A DNA stretch of 64,000 nt from Rhizobium sp. 2MFCol3.1 (lineage in GTDB: Bacteria; Pseudomonadota; Alphaproteobacteria; Rhizobiales; Rhizobiaceae), in contig NZ_KB898358.1 of assembly GCF_000377565.1 (NCBI RefSeq), positions 62,001 through 126,000 on the forward strand, in the 5' to 3' direction. The position numbers and the translations under genes were made by a program. Numbering within the stretch: the first letter of the stretch is position 1; each line of letters starts with the position of its first letter. This document shows, in pieces, positions 41,407-50,932 of the stretch. The notes under the pieces are model-generated. The model worked only from the letters and a program-made list of their open reading frames with translations, was not told the origin of the DNA and searched no databases.

Positions 41407-42039
41407 CTAACGGCCGCTCAGGCCTGACACGACAAGCTGCAGCCCGAGCCCGGCCATGACGGCGCCGGCCGCGCGGTCGATCCATTTCTTCGCGGCGAGA
41501 TAGATTAGGCGCGGGTGCCGGGCCGAGAAAGCCAGCGCCACGATCGTGTACCACCCGGCCTCGACGGCAAAGACGCCAAGCGGGATCGCCACGAACAATT
41601 CCAGCGGAATGGTCTTCGGCAAGAGTGCTGCGAAAATGCTGGCATAGACGACGATCGTCTTCGGATTGCTGACCTGCGTCAGGAACGCCGTCATGAAGCT
41701 GCGGCCGACGGCGCGGTTGGCGGCGGTCGTCTCGCCGATCTCAAGCGGCTCCCCGGCGCCGCGCCAGATCCTGTAGGCGATGTAGGCGAGATAGAGCCCG
41801 CCCATGATCTTCAGCGCCAGATAGAGCCAGCCGAACTGCGAGAGCAGGGCCGTCAGCCCCGCCAGCGCCAGGATGCTGAACAACACCCCGCCCAGACCCA
41901 TGCCGGCAGCCGCCGCAAGCCCGTCAACGCGCGAGCGCGACACGGCGATCCTGGAGACGAGAACGAAACTTGGCCCCGGGCTCATCGCGCCGATCGAGAG
42001 CGTTGCGATAATGCTGAGAAAGACGCTGAGCGACGACAT
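41407..42039 (-). CDS. LysE/RhtB-family amino-acid exporter
   Basis: 210 residues with about six membrane helices. The family start SIGAMSPGPSFVLVSRIAVSRSRVDGLAAAAGMGLGG contains the conserved Gly/Pro motif, and FMTAFLTQVSNPKTIVVYASIF is typical. It exports an amino acid or related metabolite. It is placed between tadD and tadC but has no evident role in pili. It ends five bases from the convergent tadD stop. Confidence 0.9.
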   Translation of the reverse strand: MSSLSVFLSIIATLSIGAMSPGPSFVLVSRIAVSRSRVDGLAAAAGMGLGGVLFSILALAGLTALLSQFGWLYLALKIMGGLYLAYIAYRIWRGAGEPLEIGETTAANRAVGRSFMTAFLTQVSNPKTIVVYASIFAALLPKTIPLELFVAIPLGVFAVEAGWYTIVALAFSARHPRLIYLAAKKWIDRAAGAVMAGLGLQLVVSGLSGR

Positions 42040-42132
42040 GGCGATGGTCCGTGGGTGGGGTTGCGTGATCGAATGTCACACGGCCCCGCGCGGCGGTCCA
42101 TCCTAAAAATCGGCTGTGCTCGGTCGAGGCGC

Positions 42133-43119
42133 TTAGAACCGGTCGGCGACCTGGATACCGGCCGGTCCGAGAATGACGGCGACCAGAACCGGCAGGAAGA
42201 ACAGGATCATCGGCACGGTGAGCTTCGGCGGCAGCGCGGCGGCCTTCTTCTCCGCCTCGTTCATGCGTTCGTCGCGGCCTTCCTGAGCAAGAACGCGCAG
42301 CGCCTGCGAGATCGGCGTACCGTAGCGATCAGCCTGCATCAGCGCCTGCACGACCGACTGCACGATCGGGATCTGCGTGCGCGTGCCGAGGTTTTCGAGC
42401 GCCACGCGGCGATCCGGCAGGAACGACAGCTCGGCCGTCGTCAGCACCATTTCCTCGGCGAGCGGCGGCGAGGCCTCGCCGAGTTCTTCGGAGACGCGGC
42501 GCATCGCGGCCTCGATCGAGATACCGGATTCGACGCAGATCAGCATCAGGTCCAGCGCATCCGGCCATGCGCGCTTGATAGAGTGCTGCCGCTTTTTCAT
42601 CTTGTTGGAGATGAAGATGTTCGGTGCGTAGAAGCCGACATAGGCAAAGCAGAGCGTCGCGAGAAAGCGGATCGGCGTCGGCTTGTCGACGAGGTGGTCG
42701 AGGCCGAACACCCAGAAGATCGCCAGCGCGAAAAAGAAGAAGGGCAGGAGGAAACGCGCGACGAGGAACATGTTGAGCGCGTTTTCCGAGCGATAGCCCG
42801 CCGCGCGCAGCTTGTTCATGGTGTTCTCGTCGACCAGCGCCTCGCGCAGGTTGAAGCGCTCTACGATTTGGCGAACCGAGCGGTTGTTCTGCGTGCGCAG
42901 TGAGGCCTTGCTGCCGGTCGATTCCGCGTTCATGCGCGCGCGTTCGCGGGCACGCATCTGCTCGCGCTCCGTCGAGACCGCCTTCATGCGCTGGTTGAGA
43001 TCGCCGCGCTCGAAGAACGGGATGGCGAGTGTGTAGAGCGTCGCGAACACCGCCAGCGCCACCAGCACCGCGATCAGCATCGAAGGATCGGTCAGGGAAC
43101 TCGCAAGATCGGACGACAT
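42133..43119 (-). CDS. tadC: TadC inner-membrane platform protein (T2SS F family)
   Basis: 328 residues with one N-terminal helix, a cytoplasmic region, and a T2SSF domain with the motif CVESGISIEAAMRRVSEELGE, then a C-terminal helix (PMILFFLPVLVAVILGP). It forms the pilus assembly platform with TadB. It starts 13 bp after the tadB stop. Confidence 0.92.
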   Translation of the reverse strand: MSSDLASSLTDPSMLIAVLVALAVFATLYTLAIPFFERGDLNQRMKAVSTEREQMRARERARMNAESTGSKASLRTQNNRSVRQIVERFNLREALVDENTMNKLRAAGYRSENALNMFLVARFLLPFFFFALAIFWVFGLDHLVDKPTPIRFLATLCFAYVGFYAPNIFISNKMKKRQHSIKRAWPDALDLMLICVESGISIEAAMRRVSEELGEASPPLAEEMVLTTAELSFLPDRRVALENLGTRTQIPIVQSVVQALMQADRYGTPISQALRVLAQEGRDERMNEAEKKAAALPPKLTVPMILFFLPVLVAVILGPAGIQVADRF

Positions 43120-43132
43120 CGCATTGCCTCGG

Positions 43133-44140
43133 TTAGATATCGAAATTGACCATGTTGCGCATGACGAAGATGCCGATCGACATCCAGACCGCCGATGCGC
43201 CCATGATCAAGTGACCGCGCGGGTCGGTGAACAGCACCATCATGTATTGAGGCGACGTCATGTAGACGAGCGTCGCGACGATGAACGGCAGCGCGCCGAT
43301 GATCACGGCCGACGCCTTGGCTTCCATCGAAAGCGCCTTGACCTTGGCCTTCATCTTCTTGCGTTCGCGCAGCACCTTGGAGAGGTTGCCGATCGCTTCC
43401 GAAAGGTTGCCGCCTGCCTGCGACTGAATGGCGATGACGATCGCGAAGAAGTTCACTTCCTGCAGCGGCATGTGGTTGCCCATACGGGCGCAGGCGTCGG
43501 GCACGCTGAGACCGATCTGCTGGCTCTCGACCACACGCCGGAACTCGCCCTTGACCGGCTCCTTGCCTTCGTTGGCGATCAGCCGGATCGCGTCGTTCAG
43601 CGGAAGGCCGGATTTGATCGATCGCACGATCACATCGAGCGCGTTCGGGAACTCGTCGAGGAACTTGTTCTGGCGACGCTTGATCAGGAAGCCGAGAATC
43701 CAGCGCGGCAGCCCGAGCCCGGCCACAACAGGCAGCCCGAGCAACACCATGGTGGGGGCGCCGGCGAGGAACGCGACGAACATCAGGACAAAGCCGAAGA
43801 TGGCGCTGAACATGTAGAAACGGCCGGGCGTGATCGAGAGACCGGCCTGCGTCAGTCGCGATTTCAGCGTCAGCTTCTTCTTGGCGTTTTCCTGCTGCCG
43901 CTTCTCGAGATCCTTCAGGTTGTCCTGCATCGACTTGCGGCGCTTCGACATTTCCTGGACGCGGTCGCGCGCCGCCTTGACACTCTGCTTGTCGAGTTCG
44001 GCGGATGCCACTCGGCTGACGCGGCTTGCCGCCTTCTTTTCGGTTTCCATCCGCGAGAACAGCAGGCCGTAACACACCGCGCCGGCCGAAATGGCCACGA
44101 GCAGCACGATACCCAGCACGATCGGATCGAAACCGAACAT
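43133..44140 (-). CDS. tadB: TadB inner-membrane platform protein (T2SS F family)
   Basis: 335 residues with an N-terminal helix, a charged coiled-coil-like segment (residues 60-100), then a T2SSF domain containing SIKSGLPLNDAIRLIANEG and SQAGGNLSEAIGNLSKVLRERKKM. Partner of TadC and of the CpaF ATPase. It lies four bases after cpaF. Confidence 0.92.
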   Translation of the reverse strand: MFGFDPIVLGIVLLVAISAGAVCYGLLFSRMETEKKAASRVSRVASAELDKQSVKAARDRVQEMSKRRKSMQDNLKDLEKRQQENAKKKLTLKSRLTQAGLSITPGRFYMFSAIFGFVLMFVAFLAGAPTMVLLGLPVVAGLGLPRWILGFLIKRRQNKFLDEFPNALDVIVRSIKSGLPLNDAIRLIANEGKEPVKGEFRRVVESQQIGLSVPDACARMGNHMPLQEVNFFAIVIAIQSQAGGNLSEAIGNLSKVLRERKKMKAKVKALSMEAKASAVIIGALPFIVATLVYMTSPQYMMVLFTDPRGHLIMGASAVWMSIGIFVMRNMVNFDI

Positions 44141-44144
44141 AATC

Positions 44145-45617
44145 TTAATCCTTCGACTTCTCTTCCATTTCGTCGAGCGCCGCGGCGAGCCGCTTCTCTT
44201 CGTTGTAATAGCGGGCGCGGTCCCAGAAATTCGGCTTGCCGATGCCGGTCGACTTGTGCCGCCCGATGATCTTTCCGCCCGCGTCTTCGCCTTCGATCTC
44301 GTAGCGCATCAGATCCTGGGTGATGATCACGTCGCCTTCCATGCCCATCACCTCTGTGATCTGGGTGATGCGGCGCGAGCCGTCGCGAAGACGCGCGGCC
44401 TGGACGATGACGTCCACCGAGTTCGATATGATCTCGCGAACGGTCTTGGCCGGCAGCGAATAGCCGCCCATGGCGATCATCGATTCGATACGGCTGAGGC
44501 ATTCGCGCGGCGAGTTGGAGTGGATCGTGCCCATCGAGCCGTCGTGGCCGGTGTTCATCGCCTGCAGCAGGTCGAAAACCTCGGGTCCGCGCACTTCGCC
44601 GACGATGATGCGTTCAGGGCGCATACGCAGGCAGTTCTTGACGAGATCGCGCATGGTGATCTCGCCTTCGCCTTCGATATTCGGCGGGCGGGTTTCGAGG
44701 CGCACGACATGCGGCTGCTGCAGCTGCAGTTCGGCCGTGTCTTCGCAGGTGATGACGCGCTCGTCGCGGTCGATGTAGTTGGTGAGGCAATTCAGAAGCG
44801 TCGTCTTGCCCGAGCCGGTACCGCCGGAGATGACGATGTTGCAGCGGACGCGGCCGATGATCTGCAGCAGCGTCGCGCCCTCGGGCGTGATCGCCCCGAA
44901 GCGCACCAGCTGATCGAGCGTCAGCTTGTCCTTCTTGAACTTACGAATGGTGAGCGCCGGCCCGTCGATGGCAAGCGGCGGTGCGATGACGTTGACACGC
45001 GAACCGTCGGGCAGGCGGGCGTCGCAGATCGGGCTCGACTCGTCGACGCGGCGGCCGACCTGGCTGACGATGCGCTGGCAGATCGAGAGCAGCTGCGCGT
45101 TGTCGCGGAAGCGCACTTCCGATTCCAGTGTCTTGCCGCCCACTTCGATGAAGGTCTTGCCGGAGCCGTTGACCATGATGTCGGCGATGTCATCGCGCGC
45201 CAGAAGCGGTTCCAGCGGACCATAGCCGAGAACGTCGTTGCAGATATCGTCGAGCAGCTCTTCCTGCTCGGAGATCGACATCGCGAAGTTCTTGATCGTG
45301 ATGATATCGTTGACGATATCGCGAATTTCCTCGCGCGCGCTCTCGCCGTCGAGCTTGGCGAGCTGCGACAGGTCGATCGTGTCGATCAGCGCCGAGAAGA
45401 CCTGCGCCTTGGTGTCGTAATATTCGTCGGTGCGGGCAGGGCGCTTGCGCTGCGGCGTTTGCATCGGCGGCGGCGCCACCTGCTGGCGGGTCTGCTCGCG
45501 CTGCGGCTCGACGAAGACGGCAGGCGCCGACGACGAGGAAGGCGCAGCAACAGGCGGCGGTGGCGCGATCGTGCCGCCCGCCTTGCCAGATCCTTCGTTT
45601 CCGCGTTTTCCGAACAT
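44145..45617 (-). CDS. cpaF: CpaF/TadA pilus assembly and secretion ATPase
   Basis: 490 residues. A low-complexity Pro/Gln N-terminus is followed by a GspE/VirB11-type ATPase: Walker [16 protein letters not shown] near residue 275, Asp box [10 protein letters not shown], Walker [16 protein letters not shown] and His box [15 protein letters not shown]. It powers Flp pilin polymerisation. Confidence 0.95.
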   Translation of the reverse strand: MFGKRGNEGSGKAGGTIAPPPPVAAPSSSSAPAVFVEPQREQTRQQVAPPPMQTPQRKRPARTDEYYDTKAQVFSALIDTIDLSQLAKLDGESAREEIRDIVNDIITIKNFAMSISEQEELLDDICNDVLGYGPLEPLLARDDIADIMVNGSGKTFIEVGGKTLESEVRFRDNAQLLSICQRIVSQVGRRVDESSPICDARLPDGSRVNVIAPPLAIDGPALTIRKFKKDKLTLDQLVRFGAITPEGATLLQIIGRVRCNIVISGGTGSGKTTLLNCLTNYIDRDERVITCEDTAELQLQQPHVVRLETRPPNIEGEGEITMRDLVKNCLRMRPERIIVGEVRGPEVFDLLQAMNTGHDGSMGTIHSNSPRECLSRIESMIAMGGYSLPAKTVREIISNSVDVIVQAARLRDGSRRITQITEVMGMEGDVIITQDLMRYEIEGEDAGGKIIGRHKSTGIGKPNFWDRARYYNEEKRLAAALDEMEEKSKD

Positions 45618-45639
45618 GCCTTATTCCACTTCTGGTGGG

Positions 45640-46917
45640 CTACTTGCGTTTCAGGAGGCTGAGAAGACTGCTCTTCTTCGCCTTCTTGACGGCGATGCGC
45701 CCGGTAACGATGTGCGACAGCTGCGAGAAGATCTCGGCCGTCGGCGATTTCGGGTCCATCTCCGAGATCATCCGGCCGCTATTGGCTGCCGTTCCGAACA
45801 GGTTACTGTCGAACGGGATGATGGCGACGGGCTCGCATTCCAGCGGCTCGCAGAAATCCGATGGGCTGATCTCCGGGCGCTTCGGCATGCCCACCTGGTT
45901 GAGAACGAGGTGCGGCGCCTTATCGTTCGGCCGCATCTTGCGCAGCGCGTCGATCAGGTTCTTGGTGTTGCGCAGATTGGCGAGATCCGGCGATGCGCAA
46001 ATGACCACCTCGTCGGCGGCTGATAGGACAGAGCGCGTCCACTCGGACCAGGCGTGCGGCACGTCGAGAACAGTCACCGGCGCACTGCGCTGCAGCACGT
46101 CCATGACCGGCTGGAAGGCATGTCCGTCGAAATCATAGGCGCGGTCGAGGATGGACGGCGCCGCCAGCAGCGAAAGATGCTCGGAGCACTTCGTCAGCAG
46201 GCGGTCGAGGAACATCTCGTCCAGGCGCTCAGGTGCATAGACCGCTTCGGCAATCCCCTGCGTCGGGTCCTGATCGAAGTCGATGTTCGCGGTTCCGTAG
46301 GGCAGGTCGAGATCGGCGAGGATCGTCTCGGTCGAAAACAGTCGCGAGATGCCGAAGGCGCAGTTATGCGCGATGGTCGAGGCGCCGACGCCGCCCTTTG
46401 CGCCGATGAAGGCGATGCTGCGCCCGAGCGGCTCGGCATCCGGATCGACGAAGATCGTCGCCATCGCCGTCATGATGTCGGCCATGCCGACCGGCTGCAC
46501 GATATATTCGGAAATGCCGTTGCGGATCAGCTCGCGATAAAGCGCGATGTCGTTGTGGTAGCCGACGATGATGACCTTGGTCGAGGGGTCGCAGACGGCG
46601 GCGAGTGGCGCCAGCTCGTTGAGCAGGCCGGCGCTATTGGCGCGTGTCTCGAGAATGATGAGGTTCGGTGTCGGCGCGCTGGCAAACATGTTGGCCGCCG
46701 CCGCAATGCCGCCGCTAGTGATGCGCAGGCTGACCTTCGACAGGCGGCGATCGTTGCCGCAGCGCTCCATCACCCGCTGCAGTTCTTCGCTCTCGCAAAA
46801 GGCGTGCACGGAGATGCGCGGAAGCGGGCGCATGTTTTCCAGCTCGCCCATGCGCATGGCCTCTTCGGCCCGCTGGAGGTCGGCGGCGTTCGTGATGTCG
46901 TATTCAACCGTGCTCAT
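45640..46917 (-). CDS. cpaE: CpaE/TadZ pilus localisation ATPase
   Basis: 425 residues. An N-terminal receiver-like domain lacking the phosphorylation site is followed by a MinD/ParA-type ATPase with a deviant Walker A (AFIGAKGGVGASTIAHN) near residue 165. The ATG at 46917 has AGGA seven bases upstream; the open frame continues into cpaD but is not used. It positions the pilus at the cell pole in related bacteria. Confidence 0.93.
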   Translation of the reverse strand: MSTVEYDITNAADLQRAEEAMRMGELENMRPLPRISVHAFCESEELQRVMERCGNDRRLSKVSLRITSGGIAAAANMFASAPTPNLIILETRANSAGLLNELAPLAAVCDPSTKVIIVGYHNDIALYRELIRNGISEYIVQPVGMADIMTAMATIFVDPDAEPLGRSIAFIGAKGGVGASTIAHNCAFGISRLFSTETILADLDLPYGTANIDFDQDPTQGIAEAVYAPERLDEMFLDRLLTKCSEHLSLLAAPSILDRAYDFDGHAFQPVMDVLQRSAPVTVLDVPHAWSEWTRSVLSAADEVVICASPDLANLRNTKNLIDALRKMRPNDKAPHLVLNQVGMPKRPEISPSDFCEPLECEPVAIIPFDSNLFGTAANSGRMISEMDPKSPTAEIFSQLSHIVTGRIAVKKAKKSSLLSLLKRK

Positions 46918-46934
46918 CGTCAATCCTGGTCTGA

Positions 46935-47669
46935 TCAGAAGCCGCCGGCGGAACTGCCGCCGACGTCTTCGATCGTGGAACTGCGTTCGCGATATTCCTT
47001 GATGGCGGCGTTGCGGCGCGTTGCGTCGATCGGCGTCATGCCGCGCGGCGCGACGAGATCTTCGGGGTTGGCGATCTGTGCCGCGAGGTTGTTCTGCGTC
47101 GCGCAGCCGAAATTGTAGTAATTCTGGTTGCTGAAGTCGTTGATCATGTCTTTCGGCCACTGGCCGCACTGCGAGGTCATCGCCGTGGTGCCGACAAAGG
47201 TGAGGCGGATCGGCGCCGCGTCCTTGGCGTCGAGCGTCACGTAGGAGCTGTTGACGATCTTCGAGCTCGCGATGCCGCGTGCGGAGAGTTCGGCGCGCAC
47301 CTGGCCGCGCAGCTGGCGTGCGGCGTTAGAGTTTGGCGATCCCTCTGGAGTCAAGAGGTAGACCGGGCCGGTGGCGCGCGAACCGTAGTTCTGCGCGAAG
47401 CCGCGGATCATGTCGCGCTGCGCTGTGTTGAGCCTGCGGTCGGTCGAGGCAACCGGAATGTCGACCGATTGCTCGGCCTCCGTCACCACGATCGGGTGGC
47501 GCTGGCGGTAATCATCCGGGATGCCGCCCGTCGTCAGATCGTCGCGCGAAGCGCAGCCCGAAAGCAGGGCGGCGGCGATCGCGGCAGCCGCGATCAGCGG
47601 TGTCGAAAAGCCGCGGTGACGGGCGCTGGTCTTGATCTTGGCCATCGGCGTGTCTCTGTGTTGTGCCAT
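46935..47669 (-). CDS. cpaD: CpaD pilus assembly lipoprotein
   Basis: 244 residues from the chosen ATG. The lipoprotein signal is AAAAIAAALLSGCASRDD. The CpaD family is recognised by RHPIVVTEAEQSVDIPV and the C-terminal NFGCATQNNLAAQIANPEDLV. Start uncertain: an ATG at 47690 overlaps the cpaC stop (ATGA) and one at 47645 gives a shorter signal peptide. It acts with the CpaC secretin at the outer membrane. Confidence 0.9.
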   Translation of the reverse strand: MAQHRDTPMAKIKTSARHRGFSTPLIAAAAIAAALLSGCASRDDLTTGGIPDDYRQRHPIVVTEAEQSVDIPVASTDRRLNTAQRDMIRGFAQNYGSRATGPVYLLTPEGSPNSNAARQLRGQVRAELSARGIASSKIVNSSYVTLDAKDAAPIRLTFVGTTAMTSQCGQWPKDMINDFSNQNYYNFGCATQNNLAAQIANPEDLVAPRGMTPIDATRRNAAIKEYRERSSTIEDVGGSSAGGF

Positions 47670-47686
47670 TGCTGATCCCGCTTCGC

Positions 47687-49192
47687 TCATTTGTAGATGA
47701 ACCCGATTGAACCGTGGAACTGGGCGTCGGCGACCGGCGTCTTGCCGCCGTAGACCTTATTCACGCGGTTCATGAAGAATGCTGCGCCGTCGTTCTCCGG
47801 GCTGAAATTGTCATCAGGTCGATTCAGCTGGTTGCGGGCGACCGGGCGCACGAGATAGGGCGTCGCGATGATGACAAGCTCGGTCTCTTCGCGCTGCACC
47901 GTGCGCTGGCGAAACAGCGTACCCAGCAACGGAATCTTGTTGGCGCCGGGGGTTCCGTTCGACGTCTGCGAGACGTTGTCGCGGATGAGGCCGGCCAGCG
48001 CGATCGAGCCACCGGAAGGAAGCTCGATGGACGTTTCGGCCGACCGGCGCTGGTAGGTCGGTGCCGAACCGCTGACCGAAGGTGCTGGCTCCGACACGTT
48101 GGTCTTGATCTCCAGGCTGATGCGGCCCGAAGACAGGACGACAGGCTTGAAGGCAAGGTTGATGCCGTAAGTATAGGGCACGACGGTCACGTTGCCGTTG
48201 TTGTCGGTCGTCGAGTAAAGAACCTGACCGCCGGAATTGAAGGTGGCGGCCTGGCCGGAAATCGCCGTCAGTGTCGGCTCTGCCAGTGTCTTGACGACCT
48301 TCGCCTGTTCGAGCGCGCTCAGATAGGTCGAGATGTCGTACTTGCCGATCGAACTCTTGAACAGCGCCGCAAGACCCCCGCCGACGGTGGCGGTCGCGGC
48401 ACTCGCGTTCGGTGCGCCGAGCTGCGCGACGCTGAGGCCGCCGGAGTTGGAAACCAGGTTGTCGAAGCCGATCTGCTTCAGGATCTCGCGGCGAACTTCG
48501 GCGATGGTCACCTTCAGCGTGACCTGATCCTCGCCTTCGATCTGCAGCAGGTTGATCACCTGCGACTGCTGGCGGTTTTCCGCAAACAGCGCCACCGAGC
48601 CGTCGCCGCCACCCTGGCTGCTGGCCGTTTCCGTCCGCGTCGTCGCCTCGCCACCCTTGAGGAAGACGCCGGCCAGATCAGCCGCCTGCGCGGCGTCCTG
48701 CGGCGTGCGAACGGTACCCGTCAGAACGATGTTGTCGGAGACGATCTCGACGTTGATGTTGGAATCGGGAATGAAGCGGCGCAGGTTGTTCTGCAGCCCG
48801 CTGACGTCGCGTTCGATCGCGATGTCGAGGCTGACGATCTGCTGGCCGTCGGCGCCGAAGATGAAGATGTTGGTCTGCCCGACCGTCTTGCCGAACAGGT
48901 AGATGCGCCGCGAGGAGCGCGTCACCGCGTCGGCCATGCTCGGATCGGAAACAAGGATGTCGTGCGCATCGACGGGAAGGTCGATGACGATAGCCTTTTT
49001 CAGGCCGAGCTTGAGGGCGCGATGAGCGCCCGGGCCCGTCTGGGTGATGTTGATCATGCCGTCGGCGGCGGCCTCAGCCGCGCTGACGCCGACGATCGGA
49101 TCGAGGAAGCTGGGCGCAATGCCGGTGAAGCCGACCGTCAGCGACAGGCAGCCTGCCATCAGATGTTTCATGTGCCGTGTTGAGTTGCCCAT
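47687..49192 (-). CDS. cpaC: CpaC outer-membrane secretin
   Basis: 501 residues with a signal peptide; an N-terminal pilus-formation domain (LGLKKAIVIDLPVDAHDILVSDPSMADAVTR), a BON-like domain (GTVRTPQDAAQAADLA), then a type II/III secretin domain with VTLKVTIAEVRREILKQIGF and the C-terminal QRRSAETSIELPSGGSIALAGLI. It forms the outer-membrane pilus pore. GAGGAAACGG precedes the ATG. Confidence 0.95.
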   Translation of the reverse strand: MGNSTRHMKHLMAGCLSLTVGFTGIAPSFLDPIVGVSAAEAAADGMINITQTGPGAHRALKLGLKKAIVIDLPVDAHDILVSDPSMADAVTRSSRRIYLFGKTVGQTNIFIFGADGQQIVSLDIAIERDVSGLQNNLRRFIPDSNINVEIVSDNIVLTGTVRTPQDAAQAADLAGVFLKGGEATTRTETASSQGGGDGSVALFAENRQQSQVINLLQIEGEDQVTLKVTIAEVRREILKQIGFDNLVSNSGGLSVAQLGAPNASAATATVGGGLAALFKSSIGKYDISTYLSALEQAKVVKTLAEPTLTAISGQAATFNSGGQVLYSTTDNNGNVTVVPYTYGINLAFKPVVLSSGRISLEIKTNVSEPAPSVSGSAPTYQRRSAETSIELPSGGSIALAGLIRDNVSQTSNGTPGANKIPLLGTLFRQRTVQREETELVIIATPYLVRPVARNQLNRPDDNFSPENDGAAFFMNRVNKVYGGKTPVADAQFHGSIGFIYK

Positions 49193-49203
49193 ATCCGTTT
49201 CCT

Positions 49204-50016
49204 CTACTCGGCTTTCGAAGGCGCGCTGTCGGTGACGATGGCGCCTGACTTGATGACCTGAACGATGGAGCTGCCATTATCGCCGCTGAGCAGGTAGTCG
49301 GCGGCCTTGGTGTCCGGTTCGCGGGCGTCGGCAACCGAGCGCAGCGCCAGCGACAGGCGGTCCGCCATCTGCTGGGCAACCGCCAGAACCTTGGTCTGGT
49401 CGGGTGTCAGCTCAAGCGTCGCAGTCGTGCCGACCACAGCCTTCGAACCGTCGTCCTTTTCCTGAACCTGCTGGTCGATGGCGAGCACGCGCACGTTGTT
49501 GAGCACGGTCTCGGTCAGATACTTGTCGCCGCTTTTTTCCTTGCGCACCATGATGAGGTCGACGCGGTCGTTCGGCAGGATGAAGCCGCCGGCGCCGGTT
49601 GCGACCGAGATTTCGGTGGCGACCGCGCGTTTGCCCGAAGGCAGCAGGGACGACATGATGCGGCTGTTGGAATCGGCGATCTTTTCGGCCCGGATCGGTT
49701 CGCCCTCGAAGATCGGCATGCGCACCACGGCGCCCTGCAGGTCCTTGATCGCGTCGGGCTTGTCCGTTTCGGTGATGAAGCCTTGGACGACGCCGCCTGT
49801 CGGCCATGCCATCCAGTGCGCCGCCTTGTCGTCAAACCGTGCGCCGACAGGCAGGTTGGCGCTGGAGACCAGCACGTTGACGGTCGGTTCCTTCTCGACC
49901 ACCTGCTGCACCTGGGTCACGACCGATCCGCGGCCTGCAAGGCTCATCGCCAGAACGCCGGCCAGACCGGCGGCGACGACAGCCACTCCAAGGATCAATA
50001 TGCGGGCGGGTTTCAT
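49204..50016 (-). CDS. cpaB: CpaB/RcpC pilus assembly protein
   Basis: 270 residues with an N-terminal membrane anchor (ILILGVAVVAAGLAGVLAMSL), a SAF domain (VLVSSANLPVGARFDDKAAHWMAWP) and an RcpC-type C-terminal domain (GFILPNDRVDLIMVRKE). It stabilises or modulates the secretin. First gene of the cpaB-C-D-E-F-tadB-tadC run; a perfect CtrA box lies about 90 bp upstream. Confidence 0.93.
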   Translation of the reverse strand: MKPARILILGVAVVAAGLAGVLAMSLAGRGSVVTQVQQVVEKEPTVNVLVSSANLPVGARFDDKAAHWMAWPTGGVVQGFITETDKPDAIKDLQGAVVRMPIFEGEPIRAEKIADSNSRIMSSLLPSGKRAVATEISVATGAGGFILPNDRVDLIMVRKEKSGDKYLTETVLNNVRVLAIDQQVQEKDDGSKAVVGTTATLELTPDQTKVLAVAQQMADRLSLALRSVADAREPDTKAADYLLSGDNGSSIVQVIKSGAIVTDSAPSKAE

Positions 50017-50105
50017 CAGGCGTTCCCCAAGGAATCGAAATATTCGTTCCGGAGAATTGGCTCCAATTGGTGTAATTATAGTTAACGAAAGACTTCGATC
50101 TTAGG

Positions 50106-50120
50106 TTAACGAGCGCTTAA
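50106..50120 (-). promoter_or_regulatory. Perfect CtrA box upstream of cpaB
   Basis: On the minus strand the sequence is TTAAGCGCTCGTTAAC, an exact TTAA-N7-TTAAC match to the CtrA consensus. It begins about 90 bp before the cpaB start and sits just 7 bp beyond the cpaA stop. Pilus genes of this type are CtrA targets in Caulobacter. Confidence 0.75.
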
Positions 50121-50126
50121 GCGCCT

Positions 50127-50639
50127 TTATTTCAGGCCTTCCAGCGCGCTCATGAACAGCGGCGAAGACGGAAATGCCAGAAAACCACCGATCGCGATGG
50201 CGATACCGTAAGGGATCTTCTTGGCCATGAGGATCGAGTTCGGAACCGGAAGGCCGATCGCCAGGATGGTATCTGCCTGCGTGCGGATCATCATGATGAC
50301 CAACGTCAGGAGACCGCCCAAAATACCGACATAGCCGAGAAACTCAACGATAGCAGGGTTAAGGCCGAACCAGAGTGCTGTGGCCGTCAGAAGCTTGGCG
50401 TCGCCGCCACCCATCGTATTGGTGGCAAAAAGTATGAAGCAGACGACAAACACGGCAAGCGCGCCGGCAGCATGATTGCCGATCGCGGCAAGCGGCATGC
50501 CTGTCAAAAGCGCGATGGCGAAGAAAGACGCGATGAGGATGATGGAGATCCTGTTCGGGATCGTCATCGTGAACAGATCGGAAAATGCCGCGATTGCGAG
50601 GCACAGCGGGAATATCACAAAGACGGAAGCTGCGATCAT
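50127..50639 (-). CDS. cpaA: CpaA/TadV prepilin peptidase
   Basis: 170 residues, an A24-family aspartyl protease with five or six hydrophobic segments. The two catalytic Asp are in AAFSDLFTMTIPNR near residue 22 and in the GxGD-type motif NTMGGGDAKLLTATALWFG near residue 80. It cleaves the Flp pilin and TadE-like proteins. Its ATG is only 16 bp beyond the T run of the pilA terminator, so it depends on read-through or on a promoter overlapping the hairpins. Confidence 0.93.
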   Translation of the reverse strand: MIAASVFVIFPLCLAIAAFSDLFTMTIPNRISIILIASFFAIALLTGMPLAAIGNHAAGALAVFVVCFILFATNTMGGGDAKLLTATALWFGLNPAIVEFLGYVGILGGLLTLVIMMIRTQADTILAIGLPVPNSILMAKKIPYGIAIAIGGFLAFPSSPLFMSALEGLK

Positions 50640-50655
50640 TCTGCTATCGATCCTT

Positions 50656-50690
50656 AAGACAAAAGGCCCACCGCGTGTTCGCGTGAGCCT
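50656..50690 (-). terminator. Intrinsic terminator between pilA and cpaA
   Basis: On the minus strand AGGCTCACGCG and CGCGGTGGGCCT form an imperfect stem around AACA, followed by TTTTGTCTT. It ends most pilA transcripts before cpaA. Confidence 0.8.
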
Positions 50691-50698
50691 ATGTTTAG

Positions 50699-50722
50699 CG
50701 CCAGACCCGTTAAGGTCTGGCG
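50699..50722 (-). other. Second stem-loop downstream of pilA
   Basis: CGCCAGACC and GGTCTGGCG form a perfect 9-bp stem with a six-base loop, 21 bases after the pilA stop and just before the terminator. Without a T run it is more likely an mRNA-stabilising structure for the abundant pilin message. Confidence 0.7.
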
Positions 50723-50743
50723 TATATCCCTTGGAGAGGCTAA

Positions 50744-50932
50744 TTAGCCGCCCGAGCTGGTTACGGCGCTGTTCATCTTGTTCGACAGACCGCTGAACAC
50801 CTGGTTCAGTTTACCGCCGAGTGCAGAAGCGCCGGTGATGAGCGCTACGGAAATGAGCGCTGCGATCAGGCCGTATTCAATTGCGGTCGCGCCGGATTCG
50901 TCTTTCAGAAAACGGCTTACAAGCTTGGTCAT
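50744..50932 (-). CDS. pilA: Flp-type major pilin
   Basis: 62 residues: short leader, then ESGATAIEYGLIAALISVALI, the Flp motif with Glu at position +5 and Tyr at +6 after the predicted cleavage site Gly-Ala. Hydrophobic assembly helix, short polar C-terminus. The ATG at 50932 has GGAG five bases upstream. Its own transcription unit with two hairpins downstream. Exported and polymerised by the Tad machinery. Confidence 0.95.
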   Translation of the reverse strand: MTKLVSRFLKDESGATAIEYGLIAALISVALITGASALGGKLNQVFSGLSNKMNSAVTSSGG

